The position numbers and the translations under genes were made by a program. Shown piece after piece: positions 23,462 to 32,400 of a DNA stretch of 34,095 nucleotides (positions are counted from its first letter, which is position 1; each line of letters begins with the position of its first letter). Below the pieces are notes generated by a model. The model was given only the letters and a program-made list of their open reading frames with translations. It made no database searches and was not told the DNA's origin. The stretch comes from Christensenella sp. UBA1242 (GTDB lineage Bacteria; Bacillota; Clostridia; Christensenellales; UBA1242). The DNA lies in the NCBI GenBank assembly GCA_002308915.1, contig DBWI01000002.1:43969-78063 (forward strand), in the 5' to 3' direction.

Positions 23462-24280
23462 ATGCTTAGTGATAAAGGATTAAAGGACATTCACGCATTA
23501 ATAGCAAGTTGCGATGAACTCATAAATGGAAGATATATTTTCGCAGAAAATATAATTGAAAAGATATTGTATAACATTAGCCAGTCAGAAGAGGTTTATG
23601 CTTTAATTTCTGAATGTATGCAAAATTTTAATTTTGAAAGAGAATTTAATCGTGCAAAAATAAAGCTTCCAACCAAAGATGGCTACTTTGTAATGCCAGA
23701 AAGCAAGGCAATAATTCTGCCATTAGTTTTTTGTATTTTGGTTGATATTCGTGACAAAAAAATTAACTTTCATGAATTTGTGAAAAACTATTTCACAAGT
23801 GAAGATATCAACGAATTTGAAAATTTTGCACAAACAGTAATTGTTCCTTTCAAAAATGCTTTAATTTATTGTTTCGATTTGGATAAGGAAATTTCAAACG
23901 AGCATATTAGGGAAGAAAAACAACTAAATGACACTCAAGTTCAACATGTTGATGAAGCTGAGCAAACAGAACAACCAACCGAGCCCAAAGTTGAACCAGC
24001 TGATGATGATTTTGACCCAAGACTACAGACATTTATGAGTGGTGTTCATCTTGTTTGTTCCCAGATGCGTCAAGAGCTTGCATCAGACCCAAAAGTAAAG
24101 CAAGACCTAAAAAATGATGTTGACTATCTTTTGAACATTTTAATGGAGTGTACAGACAAGTTGGATATCAAAAATGTTAGCGCATATATTGTCGCAATTG
24201 ACTACATAGCAAGACCAATAAAATCACTTAGATTTTTGGCTCAAGAATTAAGACAAAAATTGATTGAATTTTATGAATAA
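23462..24280 (+). CDS. Unknown two-part helical protein with acidic linker
   Basis: 272 residues, no recognised family. The N-terminal part (1-145) is predicted mostly helical, with a hydrophobic stretch (ESKAIILPLVFCILVDIRD) too short and mixed to be a clear membrane helix. A linker rich in Glu, Gln, Pro and Asp follows (about 150-182, including EAEQTEQPTEPKVEPADDD). The C-terminal part (about 185-272, with LQTFMSGVHLVCSQMRQEL and DVDYLLNILMECTDKLD) is again helical. There is no signal peptide, so a soluble cytoplasmic protein is likely. AAAGGAG precedes the ATG. Divergent from the DUF4364-ABC operon and convergent with the YlbJ-like gene, whose stop is one base away. Confidence 0.7.
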   Translation: MLSDKGLKDIHALIASCDELINGRYIFAENIIEKILYNISQSEEVYALISECMQNFNFEREFNRAKIKLPTKDGYFVMPESKAIILPLVFCILVDIRDKKINFHEFVKNYFTSEDINEFENFAQTVIVPFKNALIYCFDLDKEISNEHIREEKQLNDTQVQHVDEAEQTEQPTEPKVEPADDDFDPRLQTFMSGVHLVCSQMRQELASDPKVKQDLKNDVDYLLNILMECTDKLDIKNVSAYIVAIDYIARPIKSLRFLAQELRQKLIEFYE

Positions 24281-24281
24281 A

Positions 24282-25253
24282 TTAAATAAAAATTAAGCAC
24301 AAAATTACACATATAATTAGCGAAATAATTGTATGTGTTATTTTTTGTAAAAAGAAGAATTTAAAAGACATAATTTTGCTCAAAAATGCCATTGATTGAA
24401 ATGTTGTAGAAAGTCCGCCAAAAGTAATAATTCCACAGCAAATTATTGTTTTTGCAAAAATTGATATTTGTAAGGAACTAGCGAGCAAACAGCCTTTTGT
24501 TATCTCAAAAAAACCACAAAAAACGCAGTTAGAAATTTCAGTATTTATTCCTATTTTTTTAAGTAAAAAAGCAAGTGGAAAAAATACATTAAAATCAATT
24601 AAAATTTGAATAAAAATAAATGCAATAATTATTATTCCACCAATCAAAAAAATTGAATTTATTGAGTCCATAATTGTATCAGAAAAATCAAAATTTTTTT
24701 GTGAAATTTCAGGTGTTTTTTTGTTTATTTTTTCTTGGTTTTTTTCTTTAATATTTCTATACAAAATTCCATTAAAAATTGCTCCCAAAATATGTGAAAA
24801 ATAAATAATCAAACCACAAATTTTGTTTGTTAACATTCCAATCCCAACACTTCCCAAAATAAACATTGGACCAGAGTTTGAAGTGAATGTTGCACATTTT
24901 TTTGCATCATTTTTTGATATGTTTCCAGCTGTGTATAAATTGCTAATTAGTTTACTTCCAACAGGATACCCAGTCAAAATACTCATTACAAAAACATAAG
25001 CCGAAATTGGTGGACATTTGTATAGTTTGTATGTTATTTTTTCAAAGTTTTTTGATACAATTTGCACATAGCCAAGTGAAGTTAAAATTTTTGTAAAAAC
25101 AAAGAATGGCAACAAACTTGGAAGTAAGATTTTTGCCCATGTTTCTATTGCAGCCCATGCAACAGAAATGTATTTTGCAGGAAAGATAATTAGTATGGCA
25201 AGTATTGTTATGATTAAGATTGATAAAAATAATTTTTTTTTAGATATTGTCAT
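24282..25253 (-). CDS. ylbJ: YlbJ-like sporulation integral membrane protein
   Basis: 323 residues, about eight membrane helices, with the Gate-type repeats of YlbJ. Seen: LLPSLLPFFVFTKIL in the first half, TGYPVGSKLISNLY, then FTSNSGPMFILGSVGIGML, and in the second half CGFFEITKGC and GGLSTTFQSMAFL. YlbJ is needed for spore-cortex formation in Bacillus subtilis; related Gate proteins are ion or nucleoside transporters. Members are usually near 400 residues, so this copy is short. The ribosome site AAAGGAA (in the DNA just right of 25253) overlaps the -35 box of the divergent pta promoter. Sporulation in this organism is suggested, not shown, by the gene. Confidence 0.8.
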   Translation of the reverse strand: MTISKKKLFLSILIITILAILIIFPAKYISVAWAAIETWAKILLPSLLPFFVFTKILTSLGYVQIVSKNFEKITYKLYKCPPISAYVFVMSILTGYPVGSKLISNLYTAGNISKNDAKKCATFTSNSGPMFILGSVGIGMLTNKICGLIIYFSHILGAIFNGILYRNIKEKNQEKINKKTPEISQKNFDFSDTIMDSINSIFLIGGIIIIAFIFIQILIDFNVFFPLAFLLKKIGINTEISNCVFCGFFEITKGCLLASSLQISIFAKTIICCGIITFGGLSTTFQSMAFLSKIMSFKFFFLQKITHTIISLIICVILCLIFI

Positions 25254-25282
25254 TTGACAATTTCCTTTTGCTATAGTAATAT
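25254..25282 (+). promoter_or_regulatory. Promoter of pta-ackA
   Basis: TTGACA (25254-25259), 17-base spacer, TAATAT (25277-25282). The -35 box directly abuts the start codon of the divergent ylbJ-like gene. Confidence 0.85.
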
Positions 25283-25316
25283 ATGAACTAGTACAAAAGA
25301 TTAGAAGGGGACTTTG

Positions 25317-26213
25317 ATGAATTTTTCAAAAGAACTATTAAATTATGCAAAAAGCAAAAAGAAGACAATTGTTTTTCCAGAAGCTGCATTTAGTGACAGA
25401 GTGGCAAAAGCAGCTTTGTATCTAAAGAAAAACAAAATTTGCAATGTAATTTTGGTTGGAGATGAAAGTGCAATTCTCATGCAGCATAAAGAACTTAAAA
25501 GTTGTGTAATACTCAATCCAAAAACATATAGTGGAACAGAAGAATTTGCTAGAAAACTTATGTATGCAATGCATGATTTAACAATAACATTAGAAGTTGC
25601 TTATGATTTAATCAAGGACCCATTCTATTTTTCAACTATGCTAGTAAAACTTGGATATGCTGATGCAATGGTCGGTGGTGTTGAAGTTGACTACAGAACA
25701 AACATTTATCCAGCATTAAAAATATTAAATGAAACAGACAACTTTATTAACACATACACATTAATGTCAACAGGTGACAATTTGACTGGTGACATTGTTC
25801 TTTTAACAGACTGTATGCTTAACAAAAATCCAAGATCAGAAGAGCTAGCTTTAATGGCAGAAAGAGTATGTGAACAATTTAACAAATATGTTCCTGCAAT
25901 ACCATGTGTTGCCTTTATGAATGATATTTCTGACAGAGATGCAAAGGCAAGAGAAGCACGTGCAAAATTCAAGGCAACAAACAAGCACACCTTCTGTGAA
26001 GGTGAAAAACCTGATGTAAAAGCAAATATTATGGTATTTCCCGATTTGAATTCGGCAAATATATGTTCAAGAGCTATGTCATATTTTGGCAATATGAGTA
26101 TTTTGGGACCAATCACTTTGGGACTAGAAAAACCAGTAAACACTTTGCCAAAAGATTGTTCAGTTCGTGACATAATAAATTTAACTGCAATAACAATTTT
26201 ACAATGCAAATAA
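25317..26213 (+). CDS. pta: Phosphate acetyltransferase
   Basis: Converts acetyl-CoA and phosphate to acetyl phosphate, the first step of acetate formation. 298 residues, somewhat shorter than the usual 325-335 of single-domain Pta. Seen: KTIVFPEAAFSDRVAKAA at the N-terminus, LGYADAMVGGVEVDYRTNIYPAL in the middle, then DVKANIMVFPDLNSANICSR and ILGPITLGLEKPVNTLPKDCSVRDIINLTAIT at the end, split around residues 240-290. Phosphate butyryltransferase belongs to the same superfamily, but pairing with ackA favours acetate. The ATG at 25317 follows AAGGGG by six bases; a TTG directly in front is not preferred. Twelve bases separate it from ackA. Confidence 0.9.
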   Translation: MNFSKELLNYAKSKKKTIVFPEAAFSDRVAKAALYLKKNKICNVILVGDESAILMQHKELKSCVILNPKTYSGTEEFARKLMYAMHDLTITLEVAYDLIKDPFYFSTMLVKLGYADAMVGGVEVDYRTNIYPALKILNETDNFINTYTLMSTGDNLTGDIVLLTDCMLNKNPRSEELALMAERVCEQFNKYVPAIPCVAFMNDISDRDAKAREARAKFKATNKHTFCEGEKPDVKANIMVFPDLNSANICSRAMSYFGNMSILGPITLGLEKPVNTLPKDCSVRDIINLTAITILQCK

Positions 26214-26225
26214 AAAGGAGAAAAA

Positions 26226-27422
26226 ATGAAAGTATTAGTAATCAATGCAGGTAGCAGCTCACTTAAGTATCAACTTTTTGATATGAATGGTGAAAAAGTA
26301 ATCGCAAAAGGAAATTGCGAAAAAATAGGGTCAGAAGATTCTTTTGTTGTTTACAAGGCAAATGGAATGGAAAAAGTAATCGAAACCTATATGCCAACAC
26401 ACTCAGAAGCAATGGAACAAGTTCTTGGTGTATTAACAAACCCAGAATATGGCGTTCTTAAATCTCTTGACGAAGTTGAAGCATTTGGGCACAGAGTTCT
26501 TCACGGTGGTGAAGTATATCCAGACAGCGTTTTGGTTGATGATGAAGTTTTGAAAAACTTAGAAGAATTAAAACCACTTGGACCACTTCATATGCCAGCA
26601 AATATAGCAGGTATCAGATCTTGTATGAAAGTTTGTCCAGGAAAACCAAATGTAGCAGTATTCGATACAGCTTTCCACCAAACAATGCCAGATTATGCAT
26701 TTTTGTATGGTTTACCATACAATGCATACAAAGATTGGAAGGTAAGAAAGTATGGTTTCCACGGAACAAGTCATAAATATGTTTCTGGTGAACTTGCAAA
26801 ACAAATAGGTAGACCAATTGAAGAATTAAAACTTATCACAATTCACGTTGGTAATGGCTCAAGCGTTTGTGCTGTTAAATATGGCAAGAGTGTTGATACA
26901 TCAATGGGATTCACTCCACTTGAAGGTCTAGTTATGGGAACAAGAAGTGGTGACCTGGATGCTTCTGTAGTTGAATATATTGCCAAAAAGACAGGTTGGG
27001 GAATTAGTGAAATTATCACATACCTTAACAAAAAGAGTGGTGTTCTTGGTCTTAATGGTGTATCTGGTGATATGCGTGACAACGAACAACAAATCAAAAA
27101 TGGTAACAAAAATGCAAAACTCGCTGTTGAAATGATTGCATACAGAATTAAAAAATATATTGGTTCATATGCTGCAGCAATGGGTGGCGTTGATGGTATT
27201 GCATTTACTGGTGGTGTTGGTGAAAACCAAGAAGATATCAGACAAATGGCAACAGAAGGCCTTGAATTTATGGGTATTGAGTTTGATAAAGACAAAAACT
27301 GGAATATGCCTCGTGGCACAGTTGAAGAATTGTCTTTACCAACATCAAAAGTTAAAATTTACAGAATACCAACAAATGAAGAGTTGGTTATTGCAAGAGA
27401 TTGCGTAAGACTTTGTAAATAA
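26226..27422 (+). CDS. ackA: Acetate kinase
   Basis: Transfers phosphate from acetyl phosphate to ADP, giving acetate and ATP. 398 residues, the normal length. Motifs: VINAGSSSLKYQLFD at the N-terminus, FGHRVLHGGEVY, VFDTAFHQTMPDYAFLYGLP, KYGFHGTSHKYVS, ITIHVGNGSSVCAV, TSMGFTPLEGLVMGTRSGDLD and FTGGVGENQ in the ATP-binding part. Strong ribosome site AAAGGAG. Co-transcribed with pta, and directly upstream of the rpmF promoter. This is substrate-level ATP synthesis typical of fermentative anaerobes. Confidence 0.97.
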   Translation: MKVLVINAGSSSLKYQLFDMNGEKVIAKGNCEKIGSEDSFVVYKANGMEKVIETYMPTHSEAMEQVLGVLTNPEYGVLKSLDEVEAFGHRVLHGGEVYPDSVLVDDEVLKNLEELKPLGPLHMPANIAGIRSCMKVCPGKPNVAVFDTAFHQTMPDYAFLYGLPYNAYKDWKVRKYGFHGTSHKYVSGELAKQIGRPIEELKLITIHVGNGSSVCAVKYGKSVDTSMGFTPLEGLVMGTRSGDLDASVVEYIAKKTGWGISEIITYLNKKSGVLGLNGVSGDMRDNEQQIKNGNKNAKLAVEMIAYRIKKYIGSYAAAMGGVDGIAFTGGVGENQEDIRQMATEGLEFMGIEFDKDKNWNMPRGTVEELSLPTSKVKIYRIPTNEELVIARDCVRLCK

Positions 27423-27436
27423 ATTAAAAATTTTTG

Positions 27437-27465
27437 TTGACATAAGCAGAAAATGTTTATATAAT
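27437..27465 (+). promoter_or_regulatory. Perfect consensus promoter of rpmF
   Basis: TTGACA (27437-27442), exactly 17 bases, TATAAT (27460-27465): both boxes match consensus at every position, as expected for a ribosomal-protein gene. Predicted start about 27472. Confidence 0.92.
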
Positions 27466-27480
27466 AACAAAGTTAAAATC

Positions 27481-27507
27481 AAACTGCCTATTTTTTGGGC
27501 AAGTTTT
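27481..27507 (+). promoter_or_regulatory. Hairpin in the rpmF mRNA leader
   Basis: AAACTGCC (27481-27488) can pair with GGCAAGTTT (27498-27506, one bulged A) around a nine-base loop TATTTTTTG, followed by TAGGA. It sits in the roughly 59-base leader between the promoter and the AGGAGG ribosome site. It could be an attenuator, a protein-binding leader or simply mRNA stabilising; no known leader family is recognised. Confidence 0.5.
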
Positions 27508-27530
27508 AGGATATAGTTTAGGAGGAAAAA

Positions 27531-27728
27531 ATGGCAGTTCCAAAGTGTAAAGTTTCAAAAGCAAGAAGAAACACAAGAAATTCAGCAAATTTTAAGGCAA
27601 CAACAGCAACTCTTGTAGAGTGCCCAGAGTGCCACGCACAAAAACAACCACACAAAGTTTGTCCAAAGTGTGGATATTACAACGGAAAGAAAGTTGTTGA
27701 AACTGAGAAAAAAGAAAAGAAAGCTTAA
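27531..27728 (+). CDS. rpmF: 50S ribosomal protein L32
   Basis: 65 residues, typical size. The basic N-terminus (AVPKCKVSKARRNTRNSAN) is followed by the zinc-ribbon form of L32: Cys31, Cys34, Cys44 and Cys47 (CPECHAQKQPHKVCPKCGYY). The presence of all four cysteines means the zinc-binding, not the zinc-free, paralog. Strong ribosome site AGGAGG. The DUF177 (YceD) gene that usually precedes rpmF is absent here; instead a dedicated promoter follows ackA. A strong terminator follows. Confidence 0.97.
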   Translation: MAVPKCKVSKARRNTRNSANFKATTATLVECPECHAQKQPHKVCPKCGYYNGKKVVETEKKEKKA

Positions 27729-27753
27729 TAATTTTATTGAGAAAAATGAACAT

Positions 27754-27782
27754 AAAAAGCAAGCAAATGCTTGCTTTTTTTT
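27754..27782 (+). terminator. Intrinsic terminator after rpmF
   Basis: AAGCAAGCA (27757-27765) pairs with TGCTTGCTT (27768-27776), followed by a T-run to 27782. The A-run in front would also let it work on the minus strand. Confidence 0.9.
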
Positions 27783-27799
27783 ATTATCTTTGATATATT
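27771..27799 (+). promoter_or_regulatory. Candidate promoter of plsX-rnc-smc-ftsY
   Basis: TTGCTT (27771-27776, the right arm of the terminator), 17-base spacer, TGA then TATATT (27794-27799). An alternative is TTGATA (27790-27795) with TATTTA (27813-27818), also 17 apart. Confidence 0.45.
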
Positions 27800-27828
27800 A
27801 TATAAGTTAATGTATTTATGGAGAAAAA

Positions 27829-28863
27829 ATGAAAGTAGTTGTAGATGCTTTTGGTGGTGACAATGCACCACTTTGTAATGTTGAAGGTACGCTTTTGGCA
27901 TTAAATGAATATAAAGATTTAACTGTTGTTTTAACAGGTGACAAACAAAAACTTGAAGAAATATTAAAAACAAAAAAATACGATGCTTCAAGATTAGAGA
28001 TTATTCATGCACCAGATGTTATTTTGAACGAAGATGTTCCAACAGATGCAATAAAGCACAAAACAGAGTCATCACTTGTTAAAGCTTTTGATTATCTAAA
28101 AAATAACGATGATTGTATTGGACTTGTTAGCGCAGGTTCAACTGGAGCAGTTCTAACAGGTGGTTTTTTGAAGATTGGCAGAATAAAAGGTGTTTCTCGT
28201 CCAGCTCTTGCTCCACTTCTTCCAACAAGCAAAGGAACACAAGTTTGTTTGATTGATTGTGGTGCAAATGTAGAATGTAAACCAATTAATCTTGTTCACT
28301 TTGCTCTAATGGGCTCAGAATACTACAATGCAATGTTTGGTGTAGAAAATCCAAGAGTTGCACTTCTATCAAATGGAGCAGAAGACAAAAAGGGTAATGA
28401 ACTTTGCAAGGAAACATTCCCACTTCTAAAGCAAGCACCAATCAATTTTGTTGGAAACATGGAAGCAAGATATTTTATGACAGGCGACTATGATGTCGTT
28501 GTTGCAGATGGCTTTTCTGGAAACATCTTGTTAAAATCAGTTGAAGGTGCTGTAAAATTTACTACTGGAGTAATGAAGCAAGCTATGCTTAGCTCACTTC
28601 TTAGCAAAATTGGAGCATTATTCTGTAAGCGTTCACTCAAAAAAGTAAAGGACAAGCTTGACTATAACAAATATGGTGGTTCAATGTTTGTTGGTTGCAA
28701 AAAAACAATAATCAAATCACATGGTTCAAGCAAGGCAATAACAATTTGCAATGCAATCAAACAAGCAATCAAGTTAGAAGAAAACAAAGTAAACGAAAGA
28801 ATTATGCAAAAACTCGAATCAATGCAAGATTTAGATTTGGGAATTGGTGAAAACAATGGTTAA
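27829..28863 (+). CDS. plsX: Phosphate acyltransferase PlsX
   Basis: Makes acyl phosphate from acyl-ACP, the first committed step of phospholipid synthesis in Gram-positive bacteria; peripheral at the membrane. 344 residues, normal. Motifs: VVVDAFGGDNAPLCNVEG at the N-terminus, GLVSAGSTGAVLTGG, RPALAPLLPT, LIDCGANVECKP, FVGNMEARYFMTGDYDVVVADGF (split around residue 215) and GFSGNILLKSVEG, then YGGSMFVGCKKTIIKSHGSS. Ribosome site GGAGA. The last eight bases overlap rnc. The acyl carrier protein gene that usually follows plsX is missing here. Confidence 0.96.
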   Translation: MKVVVDAFGGDNAPLCNVEGTLLALNEYKDLTVVLTGDKQKLEEILKTKKYDASRLEIIHAPDVILNEDVPTDAIKHKTESSLVKAFDYLKNNDDCIGLVSAGSTGAVLTGGFLKIGRIKGVSRPALAPLLPTSKGTQVCLIDCGANVECKPINLVHFALMGSEYYNAMFGVENPRVALLSNGAEDKKGNELCKETFPLLKQAPINFVGNMEARYFMTGDYDVVVADGFSGNILLKSVEGAVKFTTGVMKQAMLSSLLSKIGALFCKRSLKKVKDKLDYNKYGGSMFVGCKKTIIKSHGSSKAITICNAIKQAIKLEENKVNERIMQKLESMQDLDLGIGENNG

Positions 28864-29485
28864 AGTATCAAATTATGTTTTCAAAAATGACAAGTACATA
28901 AAACTTGCATTAACTCATTCGTCATATTCATCAGAAAATTACGAAAGATTAGAGTTTTTGGGTGATAGCATTTTGGATTTTGTTGTTGCAAAGTATTTTT
29001 TTGATAACACAGACCAAAGTGAAGGAAATTTAACCAAGTTGCGTTCGCATTTTGTTTCAGCAGATAATCTTTCAGTTGTGTTTGATAATCTCAATGTAAG
29101 CAATTTGGTTTTACTTGGCAAAAGTTGCAAAGAATTAACAAAATCAATCAAATGTGATATGTTTGAAGCAATTGTTGCAGCTGTGTATCTTGATTCAAAT
29201 TTGGAAGTTTGTGAGAAGTTTATTTTGAATAATATTTTTATTGAAAATATTAATCAAATTGAACTTTTGGATTCCAAGTCAAAACTTCAGGAATGGGCAC
29301 AAGCAAACAAAATGTCAGTAACATACACATTAATTGAACAAAAAGGTGAATCACACAATCCCACATTCACTGTTGAAGCAAAAGTAGGCGAATATAGTCA
29401 AATTGCAACAGAGAATGCCAAACAAATTGCTGAACAAAAGGCAGCAAAACAAATTTTAGATATCTTACTTAAGGAGAAAAAATAA
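28856..29485 (+). CDS. rnc: Ribonuclease III
   Basis: Cuts double-stranded RNA, mainly in rRNA maturation and mRNA turnover. 209 residues, slightly short. The catalytic signature NYERLEFLGDSILD (28-41) holds Glu30, Glu33 and Asp37; the second acid pair is Asp101 and Glu104 in DMFEAIVAAVYLD. A C-terminal double-stranded-RNA-binding domain (about 142-207) shows SKLQEWAQANKMSVTYTL and the basic ENAKQIAEQKAAKQIL helix. The ATG at 28856 is chosen, with GGTGA five bases upstream and overlapping the plsX end; an in-frame TTG at 28844 lacks a ribosome site. The stop overlaps the smc start (TAATG). Confidence 0.95.
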   Translation: MVKVSNYVFKNDKYIKLALTHSSYSSENYERLEFLGDSILDFVVAKYFFDNTDQSEGNLTKLRSHFVSADNLSVVFDNLNVSNLVLLGKSCKELTKSIKCDMFEAIVAAVYLDSNLEVCEKFILNNIFIENINQIELLDSKSKLQEWAQANKMSVTYTLIEQKGESHNPTFTVEAKVGEYSQIATENAKQIAEQKAAKQILDILLKEKK

Positions 29486-32400
29486 TGAATTTTAAGCAAA
29501 TTGAACTTTGTGGTTTCAAATCATTTGCAGACAAAACAGATATAAAGTTTGATTCTGGTATCACAGCTATTGTTGGGCCAAATGGTTGCGGCAAAAGTAA
29601 TGTTAGTGATGCAATAAGATGGGTTCTTGGTGAACAAAGTAGCAAAATGCTTCGTGGTTCAAGTATGCAAGATGTTATTTTTAATGGAACAGAAAAAAGA
29701 AAAAGTCTTTCATATTGCGAAGTTACTTTAATTTTTAACAACCAAGACAGATATTTCAACTATGACAATGATGAAATTGCAATCACAAGAAAGTTATATC
29801 GTAGTGGTGAAAGTGCATATTTAATCAACAGAACTCCAGTAAGATTGAAAGATATTGTCAATTTATTCTACGACTCTGGTATTGGTCGTGATGGATATTC
29901 TATTATTGGACAAGGTAAAGTTGATGAAATTATTTCATCAAAGCCAGAAAACAGAAGAGTTATTTTTGAAGATGCTGCAGGTATTGCAAAATTCAAATCT
30001 CGTAAAGTTGATGCAGAAAGAAAACTTGAAAGAACAAGAGATAATCTTCAAAGAGCAAACGATATTTTGGGTGAATTAGAGCGTCAAATGGGACCACTCA
30101 AAAAACAAGCAGAAAATGCAAAATTATGGCTTGAATATCGTAACAGACTAAAAGATTTGGAAGTAAACACATATGTTTACAGATACAACAATGCAAATCA
30201 AGTAAAGCAACAAATCAACACAAAACTTCTTGGAATAACAGAAGAATTAAAGAATAGACAAAACGAGTTAGACAAAGCAAGTGAAGATTATGACAAATGC
30301 ACAAATGAAGTAAGTTTAATTGATGAAGAAATAAATGCAGGGCATGAGTCAATTTTGCACTTAACAGTTGAACTAGAAAAGCAATCTGGTGAAGCAAATG
30401 TTATTCGTGAAAGAATAGCAAATATGAACCAAACAAAATCTCAAATTAATCTTGAACTTATCAATTCAAGAAACACAATCGAAAAAGACAGTGCAGAGTT
30501 AAAATTCAAAAAAGATAAGTACGAAGAAGTCGTAAAGAGCCTAAATCAACTCAATTTGTCATACGAAGAGTCATACAACGACTACTTAAAAATTGTTGAT
30601 GAACTTAGTTTGCACGAAGATGAAGCACAAGATTCTCAACAAAAAATGTTTGATGCATTAGACAAATTGACAGATATCAAGGCAAATTTCAGCAAATATC
30701 AAGCAGAAAGAGATATGCTAAAAACAAATCTTGTTGAATTAGACCAAAAACTTAACGAAGTTAATTCTGCATTAAATGAAAAAACAGCAGCAAAAGAAGA
30801 ATTAGAAAAACTTGTTGCAGAAGTTCAAAATGACCAAGAAAAAGCAGTAAATGAGCTTAACAAAGCAAAACAACGTCAAGAAGAATTAAAAGCTCAAGTA
30901 CAAGAAACACAAGAAGAAAAATATAGACTTAATTCAAAAATTCAAGTATACGAAAACAGAAAATCATATTTGGAAGAGATGCAAAGGGAGTATGATGGTT
31001 ATCAATATGCTGTCAAAAAGCTTTTAAAAGAAAGTGAAAAGAACTCTGCATTAAAGACAAAAATGGTTGGTGTTCTTGCATCATTAATCAAAGTTCCAGA
31101 AAAGTATGAAGTTGCAATAGAAGTTGCTCTTGGCAATGCTGTTCAAAATATCGTTACTTTTGATGAACAAAATGCAAAAGAACTTATCAATTACTTAAAA
31201 GTTAATCAATATGGACGTGCAACATTCTTGCCAATCACAAAACTTAAACCACGTTCAATTTCACCAGATGATGCAAAAGCGCTCACACATCCAGGTTGTT
31301 TTGGTATTGCAAGCGATTTAATTTCATATGGTAGCAATATTACAAATGTAATTTCAAATTTACTTGGTTCAACAATTGTTGTTGATAATCTTGACACAGC
31401 AATTGCAATCTCAAACAAAACAAAAATTTCATACAAAATTGTAACACTAGACGGTGATGTAATTAACCCAATAGGTTCAATGACTGGTGGTTCAAGGAAG
31501 AATGAAACATCAGACCTAATTGGTCGTGAAAGAGAAATTAAAAAATTAGGTGAAGAGCTTGAACAATTAAAGAAAGATTTCACAGATAAATCACAACTAA
31601 TTGTCAGATTACAAAAAGAATACGATTTGCTCAAATTTGAACTAAATAAGTTATTTGATGCAAAAAATACTGCAGAAATCAACTTTGCAAGGGAAAATGA
31701 GCGACTTTCTTCATTTGAAGGCGTTTACAATGAGTTGCTTGAAGACCAAAAACAATTGGAATCTCAACGCAACACAGTTGCAATCAGAATTGACACATTA
31801 ACAAAAGAATTAGAGAGTATTGATGAACTAGAAAACATTGCATTAAAGAACAAAACTAATGCAAACAAGTTTATTGAAGAAAGACAAGCAAAATTTGCTC
31901 AACTTCGTCAAAAACGTGATGAAATAAATGAAGTAATTACACATGTAAAAGTAGAAATTGCATCATTAGAAGCTCAAAAAACGTCATTTGAAGAGGATTT
32001 TGACAGACTTTCTGAAGAAATTCGTGTTTCAACACTTATGAAGACATCATACGAAAAAGAACTTGAAAAGATTGAAAAAACAATTTTTGAAGCAGAAAAT
32101 ATCATAAGAAAACAAATAGAAACAGAAGCAAATCAAGAAGCAAAAAACAAGTTGGATGCACTTAGAAAACAAATGCAAGGATTTGAGTCAAAAAAGCAAG
32201 AATTGCAAGACAATATTCGTGCTTTGAATGACAAAAAAATGCAAATTGTTGATGAAATGACAAGACTTAATGACAGAAAAAATTCTGCAGAGAATCAATT
32301 AGAAAAAGTTGATATAGAACTTGAACAAATGCAAGAAAGAATATACGAAGAATATTCTTTAACATATGTTTCTTGTCAAGAATTTGTCAGGGCAGACTTT

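Noticed and set aside
25706..26245. Minus-strand open frame of 179 residues opposite pta
   Set aside because: The plus strand encodes a full Pta; the antisense frame shows no domain and is best explained as a shadow.
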